Assembly (NCBI GenBank): GCA_965212545.1
Contig: CBDBVB010000037.1
Coordinates: forward strand, 60,827 to 124,826
Length of the DNA stretch: 64,000 nucleotides
Reading direction: 5' to 3'
DNA from: JABDIP01 sp965212545
Lineage (GTDB): Bacteria > Pseudomonadota > Alphaproteobacteria > DSM-16000 > Inquilinaceae
Both the position numbers and the translations under genes were made by a program. The notes beneath the pieces were generated by a model that was given only the letters and a program-made list of their open reading frames with translations, did no database searches and had not been told where the DNA came from. Shown here piece by piece: positions 8,827 through 17,942 of the stretch (position 1 is its first letter; each line of letters begins with the position of its first letter).

Positions 8827-10506
8827 TTACTCGACAACATCGCGCGTTTCACCCAGCTCTGTCGCTGTCGCCGCGCCGGCAGCCAATAGTGCGGCGATGA
8901 TTTCTGCTCTCAAATCACCATACGGGCGGCCTGCCCTAATTTCGTAGGCATAGTCCAGCGGGGTCTTTTCGCGATACACCACATTCACACCCGCCCCAAG
9001 TTCAATTAGAGGCAGGGCAGCATGAAGGTCATTACCCAGATGTTGGCCCGCCTGGCAGGCATTGAGCGCATAGAGCAGTGCGGTGCAGCCACGTCCATCC
9101 TCGGCATCCAGTTCGGCACCCCATCGGTGCAGCAACCGGACCAATCTCTCTGATTCCAGGCGTCCCGCTCTTGTAACCGTCACCGAATTCATCAGAGTGG
9201 TGCGATCGGTTCTGCGCGGTTCCAAATCCGCGCCTGATTCAAGCAACAATGCCGCTTTGGCAAAGGTGTCCCTGCGGGACATCACAGCCAGATCGAGCAC
9301 AGTGTATTTCACCCAGTTCAAGGCGCTGACGTCTGCGCCGCGATCGAGAACTCGAGCCAGCGTTGCGGCAGAGCCGTACTCCGCGGCGACAAAAAACGGT
9401 ACGGAAAGATCGGACTGCGGGGCGATAGAAAGGAAGTATTCGATGACCTCCGACTGATCGCCAATGACAGCAGTTCTGAAGACCTCACTGTCAATGAGAT
9501 GCTCTTCCGACAATGGCATCCGGGCGCCCAATTCGACCATGAGTTGGGCAGACTCCAAATCGCCGACGGTGGCGGCGAGCCTCAGCGTCCCATACAGAAA
9601 CGGTTGACGATCTTGATCCGATCCCGACACGGCCATCTTTCGCGCGGTTTCCGACAGGGCAGCCATCAACTCGGTTTGGTTCTTCAGGACCGCAAGATAG
9701 AGCGGATCTCCCCAGGGCATGGAAACGGAATGCGCATGGGAGTTGACATCGGCCGGCGGCCACAGCTGCGCGCCCGACCCGAGGAGTTCCGACACCACTT
9801 CTTCGTGACCGCGGGCGACCGCCCAGGCCAGCGGTGTCATGCCAAATCCGTCAACCACGTCGATCGTGTCCGCCTCGCGGGCAATCCATTCGCGCACATC
9901 CTCCAGCCGCCCAAGTCTGGCGGCCATCGCCAGCGAGTTCGTCCGGGCCGGCCTCTCCGAATCGCCCGGCCGCACATCGTCGAACAGATACGTCGCGTCG
10001 ATCCCATGCGTGCCAACTTCCCTGTACCACTGATCGCCATCGTCGAGGCTTCGCAGGCCGGAGTCGCCTTCACGCCAAATTCGACATACATCCCGGTAGG
10101 GATAATCGGAGTGCTCAACCAGCGCCCGATTGTATTGGCGAGCGATCTGAAGCGGTTCGACTGCCGGCACGGGATCATCAGGCAACCGGGCGATATCGCT
10201 CACGAACAGAGTGCCAAGCCGAAAGGCGTTCCACGCCGCCAGTGGAAACGAGCAATAAACGCCGGTGGGTGATGCGCCCAATCCAGCATTGGCGTAGAAG
10301 AGGTCGAACTCGCCCCGGTCCACTGCGTCGCGCGCCTGACCTTCCGGATCGGTGACGGAAAGCTCGCGCTGCTGATCATGCAGTCTGATTCTGCTCTCGG
10401 AATCGGTTGTGGCGCAGCCGCCGAGTGTCAGCGTCTGGGTGATAGCCAGTGCCAACACGGCTGGAATTGACCGTCCCGCACAGGAATGGTGCTTGCCCGG
10501 CTTCAT
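8827..10506 (-). CDS. Ankyrin-repeat lipoprotein
   Basis: 559 residues. The N-terminus is a lipoprotein signal: basic MKPGKHH, a hydrophobic stretch and the lipobox LTLGGC, so it is probably anchored in a membrane facing the periplasm. After a region of about 180 residues unlike anything I recognise come ankyrin-type helical repeats to the end, for example GMTPLAWAVARGHEEVVSELL, TLRLAATVGDLESAQLMVELGA, and TPLDYAYEIRAG followed by IIAALLAAGA. Ankyrin stacks bind proteins; a periplasmic one may protect or tether an envelope enzyme. It converges on the DMFase large-subunit gene with only about 70 bases between, and has no obvious operon partner. Confidence 0.85.
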   Translation of the reverse strand: MKPGKHHSCAGRSIPAVLALAITQTLTLGGCATTDSESRIRLHDQQRELSVTDPEGQARDAVDRGEFDLFYANAGLGASPTGVYCSFPLAAWNAFRLGTLFVSDIARLPDDPVPAVEPLQIARQYNRALVEHSDYPYRDVCRIWREGDSGLRSLDDGDQWYREVGTHGIDATYLFDDVRPGDSERPARTNSLAMAARLGRLEDVREWIAREADTIDVVDGFGMTPLAWAVARGHEEVVSELLGSGAQLWPPADVNSHAHSVSMPWGDPLYLAVLKNQTELMAALSETARKMAVSGSDQDRQPFLYGTLRLAATVGDLESAQLMVELGARMPLSEEHLIDSEVFRTAVIGDQSEVIEYFLSIAPQSDLSVPFFVAAEYGSAATLARVLDRGADVSALNWVKYTVLDLAVMSRRDTFAKAALLLESGADLEPRRTDRTTLMNSVTVTRAGRLESERLVRLLHRWGAELDAEDGRGCTALLYALNACQAGQHLGNDLHAALPLIELGAGVNVVYREKTPLDYAYEIRAGRPYGDLRAEIIAALLAAGAATATELGETRDVVE

Positions 10507-10608
10507 TGCTCGAATCTGGCGAGTGAAGCGGGCGGAACTATGATTGGCACAATTGCCGGTACGAAGGCTCGGAAGAGCCGATCCTTGCCGCGGACCGGGC
10601 CGTGGACG

Positions 10609-10842
10609 CTAGTCGGCCTGGAACTGGATGATCTGGGAGGATTCGTAGGTTTCTTCGGTGGTGCAGGTCGGACAGGCGACCTGGAGATGGCCCGCACCGC
10701 CCATGGCCGGCGGCTTCTCGCCATTGCTCTTGTCGTCGAAGACAGCGATGTGCGCGTTGCACTGGACGCATTCGAACCCGTAATACCAGCTTCCGGACTC
10801 CGCCGATTTGGCGGAGACCACGATGGCCCGTTTTGCGCTCAT
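10609..10842 (-). CDS. Small zinc-ribbon protein
   Basis: 77 residues from the ATG at 10842. A TTG at 10962 in the same frame would add 40 residues and has a GC-rich upstream without a clear ribosome site, so I prefer the shorter form. Two knuckles, FECVQC and ACPTC, spaced by about 35 residues form a zinc ribbon, with WYYGF before the first and a charged loop between. Such short zinc ribbons bind nucleic acids or proteins, but nothing here fixes the role. It is on the same strand as the ankyrin gene, about 100 bases upstream of it. Confidence 0.6.
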   Translation of the reverse strand: MSAKRAIVVSAKSAESGSWYYGFECVQCNAHIAVFDDKSNGEKPPAMGGAGHLQVACPTCTTEETYESSQIIQFQAD

Positions 10843-11213
10843 CTGCGTGTCTGGCACGGCCGTCTCCCGGTGTCTGACAACCTGGGTCTGATCGATCCTC
10901 GACAGGCCAACCGGCAAAACACCGGAAGAGCCTGAGACCCATTCGCGAAAGGAGGTCCACAATGCGTGTACGACGGCAAGGTGCCCGCCGCCGAAATCGC
11001 CCTATGGAACACCCCATAACCACACAGGCTGCGGCGGGTCCTTGAGGCCGAATCTTGGGCGGGAAAACTTAAACTATGCTTAAGAACAATACCTGACGTT
11101 TTCGATGAAACGCCTTGCGGCAGCCACAGTTACAGCGACGCCACACACCTGCGCCTATGGGTCGAAAAATCGAGAGCATCATACACGCATAGGTGATATT
11201 TCCTGTTGCAACC
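10843..11213. other. Intergenic stretch, nothing convincing
   Basis: About 370 bases between the zinc-ribbon gene and the BtpA-family gene, both on the minus strand. It contains a somewhat AT-richer segment around 11065-11110 that may hold the promoter of the zinc-ribbon gene. I see no gene, RNA fold or repeat that I can support. Confidence 0.4.
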
Positions 11214-12011
11214 TCAGCGCATCCGCTCGACCGCCTCCATGAAGCGTTTGACCCGGTCGCCATCGACCGGATTCCAGGTGTCGCCGCCGCGCTTGAAATG
11301 GGTGCCGACCACGGCCCCGTCGGCAACCGCCAGGATGTCCGTCACGCTGTCGACCGTAACGCCGGTATTGGCCAGCACCGGCGTCTCGCCGACGCTTCGC
11401 TTCACGGCGCTGAGGTCCGAGGCGTCGACCGTCTCGCCGGTCATCGGCCCGGAGACGCAGATCACGTCGGCGGTGGACGAAAAGACGGCGCTCTTGGCCC
11501 GTTCCGCGACCGGCCGGCCGTCCAGCGCGGTTGCGAATTCGGCATTGACGTTGAACAGCAGCTTCAGGTCGGAACGGCCGAGATTGGCGCGCAGGCGCAG
11601 TGCGGCGGCGGCGTCGGGCTGCCACAAACCCATGTCAGAGGCATAGACGCCGGTGAAGATCTCCCGTGCGAACGCCGCCCCGGTTGCCGCCGCCAGGGCG
11701 ACCGTCGCCACCGGATCCCACAGGTAGTTGACGCCAAACGGCACGGTCAACAGCGCCTTGACCGCCGTCACCACGGCGGTCATCGCGGCCAGCCCCTCCG
11801 GCGGAGCCTGCAGCACATAGGGTCGATCGGCCTCGTTGCCGAACATGACGGCGTCGATCCCGCCGGCCTGCAGCGCCTCCAGATCGGCCGCCACCCAGTC
11901 GACCAGCCTTTGCACGCCGCCATCCGGATCATAGCCCGGCGCGCCCGGCAGGGGCGGCAGATGCGCCATGCCGATGATCGTCTTGCCGGTCTCGAACATC
12001 GGCCTACTCAT
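11214..12011 (-). CDS. BtpA/SgcQ-family TIM-barrel protein
   Basis: 265 residues from the ATG at 12011. Hallmarks of the BtpA family are present: GMAHLPPLPGAPGY at the N-terminus, DAVMFGNEADRPY, GVNYLWDP, and the C-terminal phosphate-site-like strands VLANTGVTVDSV and GAVVGTHFKRGGDTWNPVD. BtpA was named for photosystem I accumulation in cyanobacteria, but homologues such as SgcQ occur in sugar operons, so the family is best seen as an uncharacterised (beta/alpha)8 enzyme acting on a phosphorylated sugar or nucleoside. Its start overlaps the end of mtnK by 8 bases, tying it to methylthioribose metabolism. Confidence 0.85.
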   Translation of the reverse strand: MSRPMFETGKTIIGMAHLPPLPGAPGYDPDGGVQRLVDWVAADLEALQAGGIDAVMFGNEADRPYVLQAPPEGLAAMTAVVTAVKALLTVPFGVNYLWDPVATVALAAATGAAFAREIFTGVYASDMGLWQPDAAAALRLRANLGRSDLKLLFNVNAEFATALDGRPVAERAKSAVFSSTADVICVSGPMTGETVDASDLSAVKRSVGETPVLANTGVTVDSVTDILAVADGAVVGTHFKRGGDTWNPVDGDRVKRFMEAVERMR

Positions 12012-13278
12012 CACCGCGGACCGCTCGAGCGGCCGCGGTCACGTCGGCAATGCTGCGGAAATCCGAAGTGTTGACCATGAGGTCGCGAGCCAGGGTCAGA
12101 CTGCGGGTCTCGCAGGCGGCGCGCCGATCCGGATCCTCGATCCACTCCAGGTCGATATTGTGCGCCAGTCCCAGAATGCGCCGGATCATCTTGGCCGCGC
12201 CAAAGCCGATCGTATCGGCGAACAGGCGTCGCAGATACGCCTGCCGTTCCAGCTCAAGCGCCTCGGCGCCGGCGGCATCCGCGAACAGGTCCTGCGGATA
12301 GGCGTCGCCCACCGCGCCGTCGCTCCAGAGTGCCAGGAACTTCCGCGCAAACTCGGTCCAGACCTGCTCCGCTGTCTCCAGAACCCAGTCCTGGTAGTCC
12401 TCCCGTGGATCGTCCGCGGTGGCGTGGCCGTCCTGGCTGAAATAGTTCAGCAGCAGATTGCCGATCACCGCCCCGATGTCGAAGCCCATGGGGCCGAAGA
12501 ATGCGAATTCGGGGTCGATGACCCGGCTGTCCTCCTCGGTCACCATCACCGATCCGGTATGCAGATCGCCATGCAGCAGCGCCTCGGCGCTGGACATGAA
12601 TTTCAGCTTCAGCCGCGACACCGCGACCTTCAGCTCGGGATCCTGGCGGAAGGCGCCGGCGATGCCGTCGAGCTGCGGGCTGGTCCAGCGGTTGCGCTCA
12701 TGCACCCGGTAGGGATCGGTGAAGATCAGATCCTCGGTGATGTTGCACAGTTCGGTGTTGTCGCAGAAGACCTTCATCTTCCGCTTCTTCTCCCGCGCCG
12801 TCAGGGCGAGGTCGGACGTGAAGAACAGAGAGCGGGCGAGATAGGTCGAGATGTGCTCGGCAAAATCCGGATAGCGCACCGCCCGGATCATGCCCTGCCG
12901 CATGATGATGTGCGGCGACAGGCGCTCCATCACGATGGTGAACAGCAGAGGGTCGTAGTGATAGACCTCCGGGATCAGCCGGCCGACATGGGCGCCATGC
13001 TCGGTCAGGCAGCTATGCTCGAAGAACGCCCGTTCCAGCGGCATCGGCCAGCCCTCGCCGACCAGCCGCACATAGGGCAGCGACTGTTTCGTGCAGACAC
13101 TGCCATCCGGGCCTTCGACGATAAAAACCAGGTTGAGGTTGCCGTCGCCGACCTCGGTCACCGACCAGTCGGCCGCCGTGCCGCCCAGCCGGGCGGCGAT
13201 GTCCGGCAGCCCGGCCAGATAGTCGGCCAGGGTGTTCTCGCTGAGGGGCCGGTAGCCCTCTGGTGTCTTCAGTGCCAA
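12004..13278 (-). CDS. mtnK: S-methyl-5-thioribose kinase
   Basis: 424 residues from a TTG at 13278 that follows AGGGGGACGAC; a TTG at 13326 would add 16 residues. It shows the MtnK pattern: EVGDGNLNLVFIVEGPDGS (nucleotide loop), CTKQSLPYVRLVGEGWPM, the catalytic loop LLHGDLHTGSVMV, and the metal motif VIDPEFAFFGPMGFDIGA, then GAAKMIRRILGLAHNID near the end. It phosphorylates methylthioribose to the substrate of MtnA. Because the kinase route is used rather than the MtnP phosphorylase, methylthioadenosine must first be hydrolysed by a nucleosidase, which is not in this window. It is followed, with overlap, by the BtpA-family gene. Confidence 0.95.
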   Translation of the reverse strand: MALKTPEGYRPLSENTLADYLAGLPDIAARLGGTAADWSVTEVGDGNLNLVFIVEGPDGSVCTKQSLPYVRLVGEGWPMPLERAFFEHSCLTEHGAHVGRLIPEVYHYDPLLFTIVMERLSPHIIMRQGMIRAVRYPDFAEHISTYLARSLFFTSDLALTAREKKRKMKVFCDNTELCNITEDLIFTDPYRVHERNRWTSPQLDGIAGAFRQDPELKVAVSRLKLKFMSSAEALLHGDLHTGSVMVTEEDSRVIDPEFAFFGPMGFDIGAVIGNLLLNYFSQDGHATADDPREDYQDWVLETAEQVWTEFARKFLALWSDGAVGDAYPQDLFADAAGAEALELERQAYLRRLFADTIGFGAAKMIRRILGLAHNIDLEWIEDPDRRAACETRSLTLARDLMVNTSDFRSIADVTAAARAVRGDE

Positions 13279-13496
13279 GTCGTCCCCCTGCTTACCCTTT
13301 TCGTGCCCGTTCCTGCGATCGCCCAACCGGCTCGTCGGCCGGTTTCCGTGCGCTTGACTCGGTTCGGCGGTGCGTTAACCTAACGAAAAATCATACCAAT
13401 GTCGGCCGCTTCCTTCGCTCGGAGGTGGCACGATAACAGGGGGAGGCGATGTTCGGGCGGTTCCGGTTTAATCGTTTTACCGTGAGACCGTCGGCC

Positions 13497-13766
13497 AGGA
13501 GCCTGTCCGAGTAATGCTTGTGGCCATCACCGCGTTTTCAAGAGCTTGGGCTAGGACGGGGTCGCGTGGCGATGCTGGATGCATCGCAAGCGGCGACGGA
13601 CGACGGCCCAAGCTCTTGAAAACGCGGCCCTTCGGGTCGACCAGGGCAGCGTGGGTGCGGCGTCTCGGACGCTTGACGATGCGCACGGCATCGCCCGCGC
13701 GCCCGCTCCTGACACCCACGCCGCCCTGGTCGATGCTGGCCACGAGCATTACTCGGACAGGCTCCT
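13497..13766. mobile_element. MITE-like palindromic element with about 33-bp terminal inverted repeats
   Basis: The ends are inverted repeats: AGGAGCCTGTCCGAGTAATG reads inward from 13497 and its complement reads inward from 13766, with the match continuing through TGGCCA with two mismatches. Inside lie two further long hairpins. One spans about 13530-13640 with arms starting CCGCGTTTTCAAGAGCTTGG; the other spans about 13627-13735 with arms around GACCAGGGC and GCCCTGGTC. The whole can fold as a three-armed cruciform. It has no open frame for a transposase, so it would be moved in trans; the GAGCCTGTCCGA end resembles IS5-group ends. If the repeat starts at GAGCC, flanks are CCAG and CTAG, a possible imperfect 4-bp duplication. 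Confidence 0.75.
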
Positions 13767-13768
13767 AG

Positions 13769-14773
13769 GTGAGCGTCGAGGGCCTCAAGGACGAGTTGCC
13801 ATCGCTCGCCCCCGCGCGAGAGGCGTCCTATCCGGACTGGTTCAAGAATCGGCGGCGCGGTCGCAACCTGACCGTCTCGCCGCTCGTGCCGGCGGTGATG
13901 GTCGGCCTGCCGGTTCTGGTGATCATCGCGATCGTCATCTACCCGACGATCTGGATGTTCTATCACGCGTTCCACGACACGAACATGATGAGCCTGTTCA
14001 ATCGGGACTGGCAGTTCGTCGGCTGGGAGAACTTCGCCACGGTGCTGGGCTCAAGCCGGTTCCAGGACAGCGTCGGACATATCGTCAAGTACCTGTTCTT
14101 CGGCGCCTGCCTGCAGATCCTGGTGGGAACCGCCCTGGCGCTGATCCTTTATGAACTGGTCAAATCGAACACCCTGCGGATCGTGCTGCTGATCGTCATG
14201 GTGCTGCCCATGATGCTGCCACCGTCGATCGTCGGCGTGCTGTGGAAGTTCCTGCTGCAGGCCGATAACGGCGCCTTCAATCATCTGCTGATCAAGCTCG
14301 GCCTGATGGCCCCGACCGACCGCATCGAATGGCTGGATGCCGATCTGGCTTTGTGGTCGCTGATCATCGCCGATGTCTGGCAATGGACCGCCCTGCCGCT
14401 GCTGATCGTCTATAGCGGCCGGGTGTCGCTGCCGCCGGCGATCTACGAGGCGGCGCAGGTCGATGGCGCCTCGCGCTGGCTGGTGCTGCGCCGGATCACC
14501 CTGCCGATGCTGAAGGAGATCATCGCCATCGCCTTCATCATCCGCTTCATGGACGCCTACAAATTCGTCGACAAGGTCTATGTGATGACCGCCGGCGGTC
14601 CGGCGCAAAGATCGGAGCTGCCGGTCTTCATCGCCTTCCAGAAGGGCATCCGCGAGTTCCAGGTCGGCGAGGCGGCCGCCTATGCGATCATCATCTTCGC
14701 CGTGGCGGCGGTCCTGATCACCCTGTTCCTGCAGTACCTGAAACGGGTGCTGAAGGCGCAGGCGATCGCGTGA
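13769..14773 (+). CDS. Sugar/polyol ABC transporter permease 1 (MalF/UgpA type)
   Basis: 334 residues from a GTG at 13769. Six membrane segments, and the EAA loop that docks the ATPase is clear at EAAQVDGASRWLVLRRITLP. The first segment is VMVGLPVLVIIAIVIYPTIW. The start codon lies two bases after the MITE-like element, so the native leader is gone and the ribosome site is poor (only AGGCTCC from the repeat end). A later start is possible but would cut into the first membrane segment. The gene is followed 15 bases later by the second permease. Substrate is likely a sugar or polyol, judging from family and the downstream dhaKL. Confidence 0.9.
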   Translation: MSVEGLKDELPSLAPAREASYPDWFKNRRRGRNLTVSPLVPAVMVGLPVLVIIAIVIYPTIWMFYHAFHDTNMMSLFNRDWQFVGWENFATVLGSSRFQDSVGHIVKYLFFGACLQILVGTALALILYELVKSNTLRIVLLIVMVLPMMLPPSIVGVLWKFLLQADNGAFNHLLIKLGLMAPTDRIEWLDADLALWSLIIADVWQWTALPLLIVYSGRVSLPPAIYEAAQVDGASRWLVLRRITLPMLKEIIAIAFIIRFMDAYKFVDKVYVMTAGGPAQRSELPVFIAFQKGIREFQVGEAAAYAIIIFAVAAVLITLFLQYLKRVLKAQAIA

Positions 14774-14788
14774 GCGGGCCGAGAGATC

Positions 14789-15628
14789 ATGTCCCCGGCC
14801 AACGCCAAACTCGCGAAAACCCTGTTCTGGGCCTTTCTCGGCATCTGGCTGGTGTTCACCGGCTTTCCGCTGTTCTTCATGCTGGTGACCTCGCTGAAGC
14901 CGGTCGAGGAAATCAACCGCATGATCCCGACCTTCTGGCCGGAGACAATGCGGCCGCAGAACTACGCCGGCATCTTCGCCGACCCTGGCAGCCTGAAATC
15001 CCTGGTCGACAGTCTGATCGTGGCGTCGGCGAACACGGTGCTGTCGCTGTTCCTGGGCACGCTGGCCGGATACGCCCTGGCGCGCTGGGTGCGTGGCGCG
15101 GTCGGCGAGAACCTGGCCTTCTTCATCCTGTCGAACCGGATGTTCCCGCCCGTCGCGATCCTGATTCCGATGTTCTTCCTGTTCGACGCCACGCCCTGGG
15201 GCACCGACAGCTATTTGTCGCTGATCATCCTGTATCTGGTGTTCAACATGCCCTTGGCGACGTGGCTGATGATGGTGTTCTTCCGCGACGCGCCGCGGGA
15301 GTTGGAGGAGGCCGCCTATCTGGACGGCTACACGCCGCTGCAGGCGTTCTTCAAGGTGACACTGCCGCTGGTCGTCCCGGGCATGATCTCGGTGGCCATG
15401 CTGTGCTGGATCTTTGCCTGGAACGAATACCTGTTCGCCAACCTGCTGACCGGAACCACCGTCAAGACCTTCCCGGTGCACATCCCGTCCTTCACCCTGG
15501 GCAGCCAGACCCTGTGGAACCTGGTGATGGCCTTCAGCCTGGTCGCCATGCTGCCGCCGGTGGTGCTGTTCATCGTGCTGCGCCGCTACATGGTGCGTGG
15601 GTTGTCGCTCGGCGTGGTCAAGGGGTAG
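14789..15628 (+). CDS. Sugar/polyol ABC transporter permease 2 (MalG/UgpE type)
   Basis: 279 residues. Typical MalG-type inner-membrane subunit with an N-terminal membrane anchor (FWAFLGIWLVFTGFPLFFML), a periplasmic loop, five more segments and the EAA loop at LEEAAYLDGYTPLQAFFKV. It ends SLGVVKG, the usual terminus of this subfamily. It pairs with the preceding permease to form the channel and would be powered by the two ATPases encoded directly downstream (6 bases to the next start). Confidence 0.93.
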   Translation: MSPANAKLAKTLFWAFLGIWLVFTGFPLFFMLVTSLKPVEEINRMIPTFWPETMRPQNYAGIFADPGSLKSLVDSLIVASANTVLSLFLGTLAGYALARWVRGAVGENLAFFILSNRMFPPVAILIPMFFLFDATPWGTDSYLSLIILYLVFNMPLATWLMMVFFRDAPRELEEAAYLDGYTPLQAFFKVTLPLVVPGMISVAMLCWIFAWNEYLFANLLTGTTVKTFPVHIPSFTLGSQTLWNLVMAFSLVAMLPPVVLFIVLRRYMVRGLSLGVVKG

Positions 15629-15634
15629 CGGGCA

Positions 15635-16741
15635 ATGGCGCGGCTGGAACTCAACGCGATCTGCAAGGGCTTCGACGAGCCGGTGATCGACCGCCTGGAC
15701 CTGACGGTCGAGGAAGGCGAGTTCTTCGTCGTGGTAGGACCGTCCGGCATCGGCAAGACCACGCTACTGCGCTGCGTCGCCGGGCTGGAGGTGCTGGACG
15801 CCGGACAGGTGCTGATCGGCGGCCGCGACGTAACCACGGTGCCGCCCTATCGGCGCAACGTGGCCATGACATTCGAGAGCTATGCCCTCTACCCGCATCT
15901 CTCGGTGTTCGAGAACATCGCCAGCCCGCTCAAGGCGCGCAAGACCGATCGCGCCACGATCGACGCCAAGGTTCGTGAAATCGCCCGGCTGCTGCGCATC
16001 GATCCGCTGCTGGACCGCCGACCGCACGAAATCTCAGGCGGCCAGAAGCAGCGCACGGCGCTCGGCCGGACCCTGGTCGCCGAACCGGACATCTTCCTGC
16101 TGGACGAACCGATCAGCCATCTCGACGCCAAGATCCGCCACGAACTGCGCCGCCAGTTCCATACGCTGGAAGAACTGCGCCGGGTGGCCACCATTTACGT
16201 CACCCATGATTACGCCGAGGCGCTGTCGCTGGGCGACCGGATCGGCATCATGGGCCATGGCGGGCTGCAGCAGATCGGCACCGCCCGCGAGGTTTTCGAG
16301 AGGCCGGATAATTTGTTCGTCGCGCGCCATCTGGGCCAGCCCTCAATCAACGAGCTGCGGTGCGAGTTGGTCGTCGAGGGCGGCGGCATGAGAGCCGTGG
16401 CGCACGGGACGGAATTCACCTTCCCGGTCGGCGGCCGGCATCACGAGGCACTGAATGGCGGCCAGCACCGTACCGTGACCGTGGGCATCCGGCCGCAGCA
16501 TGTGGAAGTCCTGCACGATGGCGGCACTTCGGACACCGCCTGCGTGGTCGACGCCAGGGTCGAGCTGTTCGAGGCCCTGGGCGCGAACGGGGTACTGATT
16601 GCCGAGAGCGGCGGCGTGGCGCTTACCGCGCTGACCTCGCCGGATGCCCAATTCGACCCTGGCCAGCCGGTGCGCCTGGCGATGTCGACCGACCGCTTCC
16701 TCTATTTCAGCCCCGATCAGGGGCGCAACATGCACGGCTGA
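15635..16741 (+). CDS. ABC transporter ATPase 1 (UgpC/MalK type)
   Basis: 368 residues: nucleotide-binding domain about 1-235 and a C-terminal MOP/TOBE-type regulatory domain. Walker A is GPSGIGKTT, the Q-loop is in MTFESYALYPHLS (Glu where MalK has Gln), the signature is ISGGQKQR, Walker B is FLLDEP, and the H-loop is VTHDYAEA. It should energise import through the two permeases upstream. The next gene encodes a second, different ATPase, so the complex is probably an ATPase heterodimer, as in the rhizobial glycerol importer, rather than the MalK homodimer. Confidence 0.93.
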   Translation: MARLELNAICKGFDEPVIDRLDLTVEEGEFFVVVGPSGIGKTTLLRCVAGLEVLDAGQVLIGGRDVTTVPPYRRNVAMTFESYALYPHLSVFENIASPLKARKTDRATIDAKVREIARLLRIDPLLDRRPHEISGGQKQRTALGRTLVAEPDIFLLDEPISHLDAKIRHELRRQFHTLEELRRVATIYVTHDYAEALSLGDRIGIMGHGGLQQIGTAREVFERPDNLFVARHLGQPSINELRCELVVEGGGMRAVAHGTEFTFPVGGRHHEALNGGQHRTVTVGIRPQHVEVLHDGGTSDTACVVDARVELFEALGANGVLIAESGGVALTALTSPDAQFDPGQPVRLAMSTDRFLYFSPDQGRNMHG

Positions 16742-16745
16742 CCGA

Positions 16746-17852
16746 ATGGCTCGCGTCTCGCTGGACACCGTCAACAAGATCTACCCGTCGCGGCACGGCC
16801 CGGTGCATGCGGTGCAGGACCTGAACCTCGAGATCGAGGATGGCGAGTTCGTCGCCCTGCTGGGCCCGTCGGGCTGCGGCAAGACCTCGACCCTGCGCAT
16901 GATCGTCGGGCTGGAAACGATCACCTCGGGCGCGATCCGCCTGGATGGCGACGAGGTCAACGACCTGACGCCCGAGCGGCGCAATGTCGCCATGGCCTTC
17001 GAGACCTATGCTCTGTACCCCAACTTCACGGTCGCGGAAAACCTCGGCTTCCCGCTGGAGGTGCGTGGCCTGGCGCGCGAGGAGCGCGAGGAGGAGGTGG
17101 CGCGGATCGCCCGGCTGCTTCGGATCGAGCCGATCCTGGAGCAGAAGCCGACGCAGCTGTCCGGTGGGCAGCAGCAGCGGGTGTCGCTGGGACGGGCACT
17201 GATCCGAGATCCGGCCGTCTTCATCCTGGACGAGGTGATGAGCCATCTCGACGCGCATCTGAAATTCCAGATGATGTTCGAGTTGAAGCGGATCCATCAA
17301 TCCATGGGCAAAACCATGGTCTATGTGACCCATGATCAGGTCGAGGCGCTGGCGCTGGCCGACCGGGTGGCCGTCATGTCCGAAGCCCGGCTGCAGCAAT
17401 TCGGCAGCCGCAATGACCTCTATCATGCCCCGGCCAACCGCTTCGTCGCCGATTTCATCGGCGAGCCGCCGACCAATTTCTTCGATGCGGAGATCGCCGA
17501 GCTGAACGGCCAGATCCGACTCTCCGTGCCAGGATCCGGCCTGTCGTTCAAGACCGCGCCGGAACGCGAGGCGGCGATGCGCCTGCGCGGCGCGCGCCAG
17601 GTCGTCGTCGGCATTCGGCCGCAGAACCTGTTCACCACGCCGGTGCCCGGCTCGGACTCGGTTTCCGCCGCGTTGGCGATCAACGAGTATCTCGGCGAGC
17701 AATCGATCCTGACGCTGCAGGACAATGCCACAAGCTTCCGCGCCCTGGCGCCGCCGGATGCCGAGGTGTCGGCCGAGGGCCAGGTGCAGGTGAATTACCG
17801 CCCGGCCGACGTCATGGTGTTCGACGCGGAGACCGGGGAACTGGTCGCATGA
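16746..17852 (+). CDS. ABC transporter ATPase 2 (UgpC/MalK type)
   Basis: 368 residues from the ATG at 16746, five bases after the previous stop. Walker A GPSGCGKTS, Q-loop segment AFETYALYPNFT, signature LSGGQQQR, Walker B FILDEV with the catalytic Glu kept but the usual Pro after it replaced by Val, and H-loop VTHDQVEA. A TOBE-like domain follows from about residue 240 (GIRPQNLFT). Same length as its neighbour but clearly diverged, which supports a heterodimeric motor. It precedes the binding-protein gene by about 90 bases. Confidence 0.93.
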   Translation: MARVSLDTVNKIYPSRHGPVHAVQDLNLEIEDGEFVALLGPSGCGKTSTLRMIVGLETITSGAIRLDGDEVNDLTPERRNVAMAFETYALYPNFTVAENLGFPLEVRGLAREEREEEVARIARLLRIEPILEQKPTQLSGGQQQRVSLGRALIRDPAVFILDEVMSHLDAHLKFQMMFELKRIHQSMGKTMVYVTHDQVEALALADRVAVMSEARLQQFGSRNDLYHAPANRFVADFIGEPPTNFFDAEIAELNGQIRLSVPGSGLSFKTAPEREAAMRLRGARQVVVGIRPQNLFTTPVPGSDSVSAALAINEYLGEQSILTLQDNATSFRALAPPDAEVSAEGQVQVNYRPADVMVFDAETGELVA

Positions 17853-17942
17853 TGATGCGCAAGGGGCCGAGAGCGCAGTGACGAAGAGGCCCGACGAATA
17901 GACGAAATGGCCGCAAGAGGCCGAAACAAGGGAGGAAAGACC

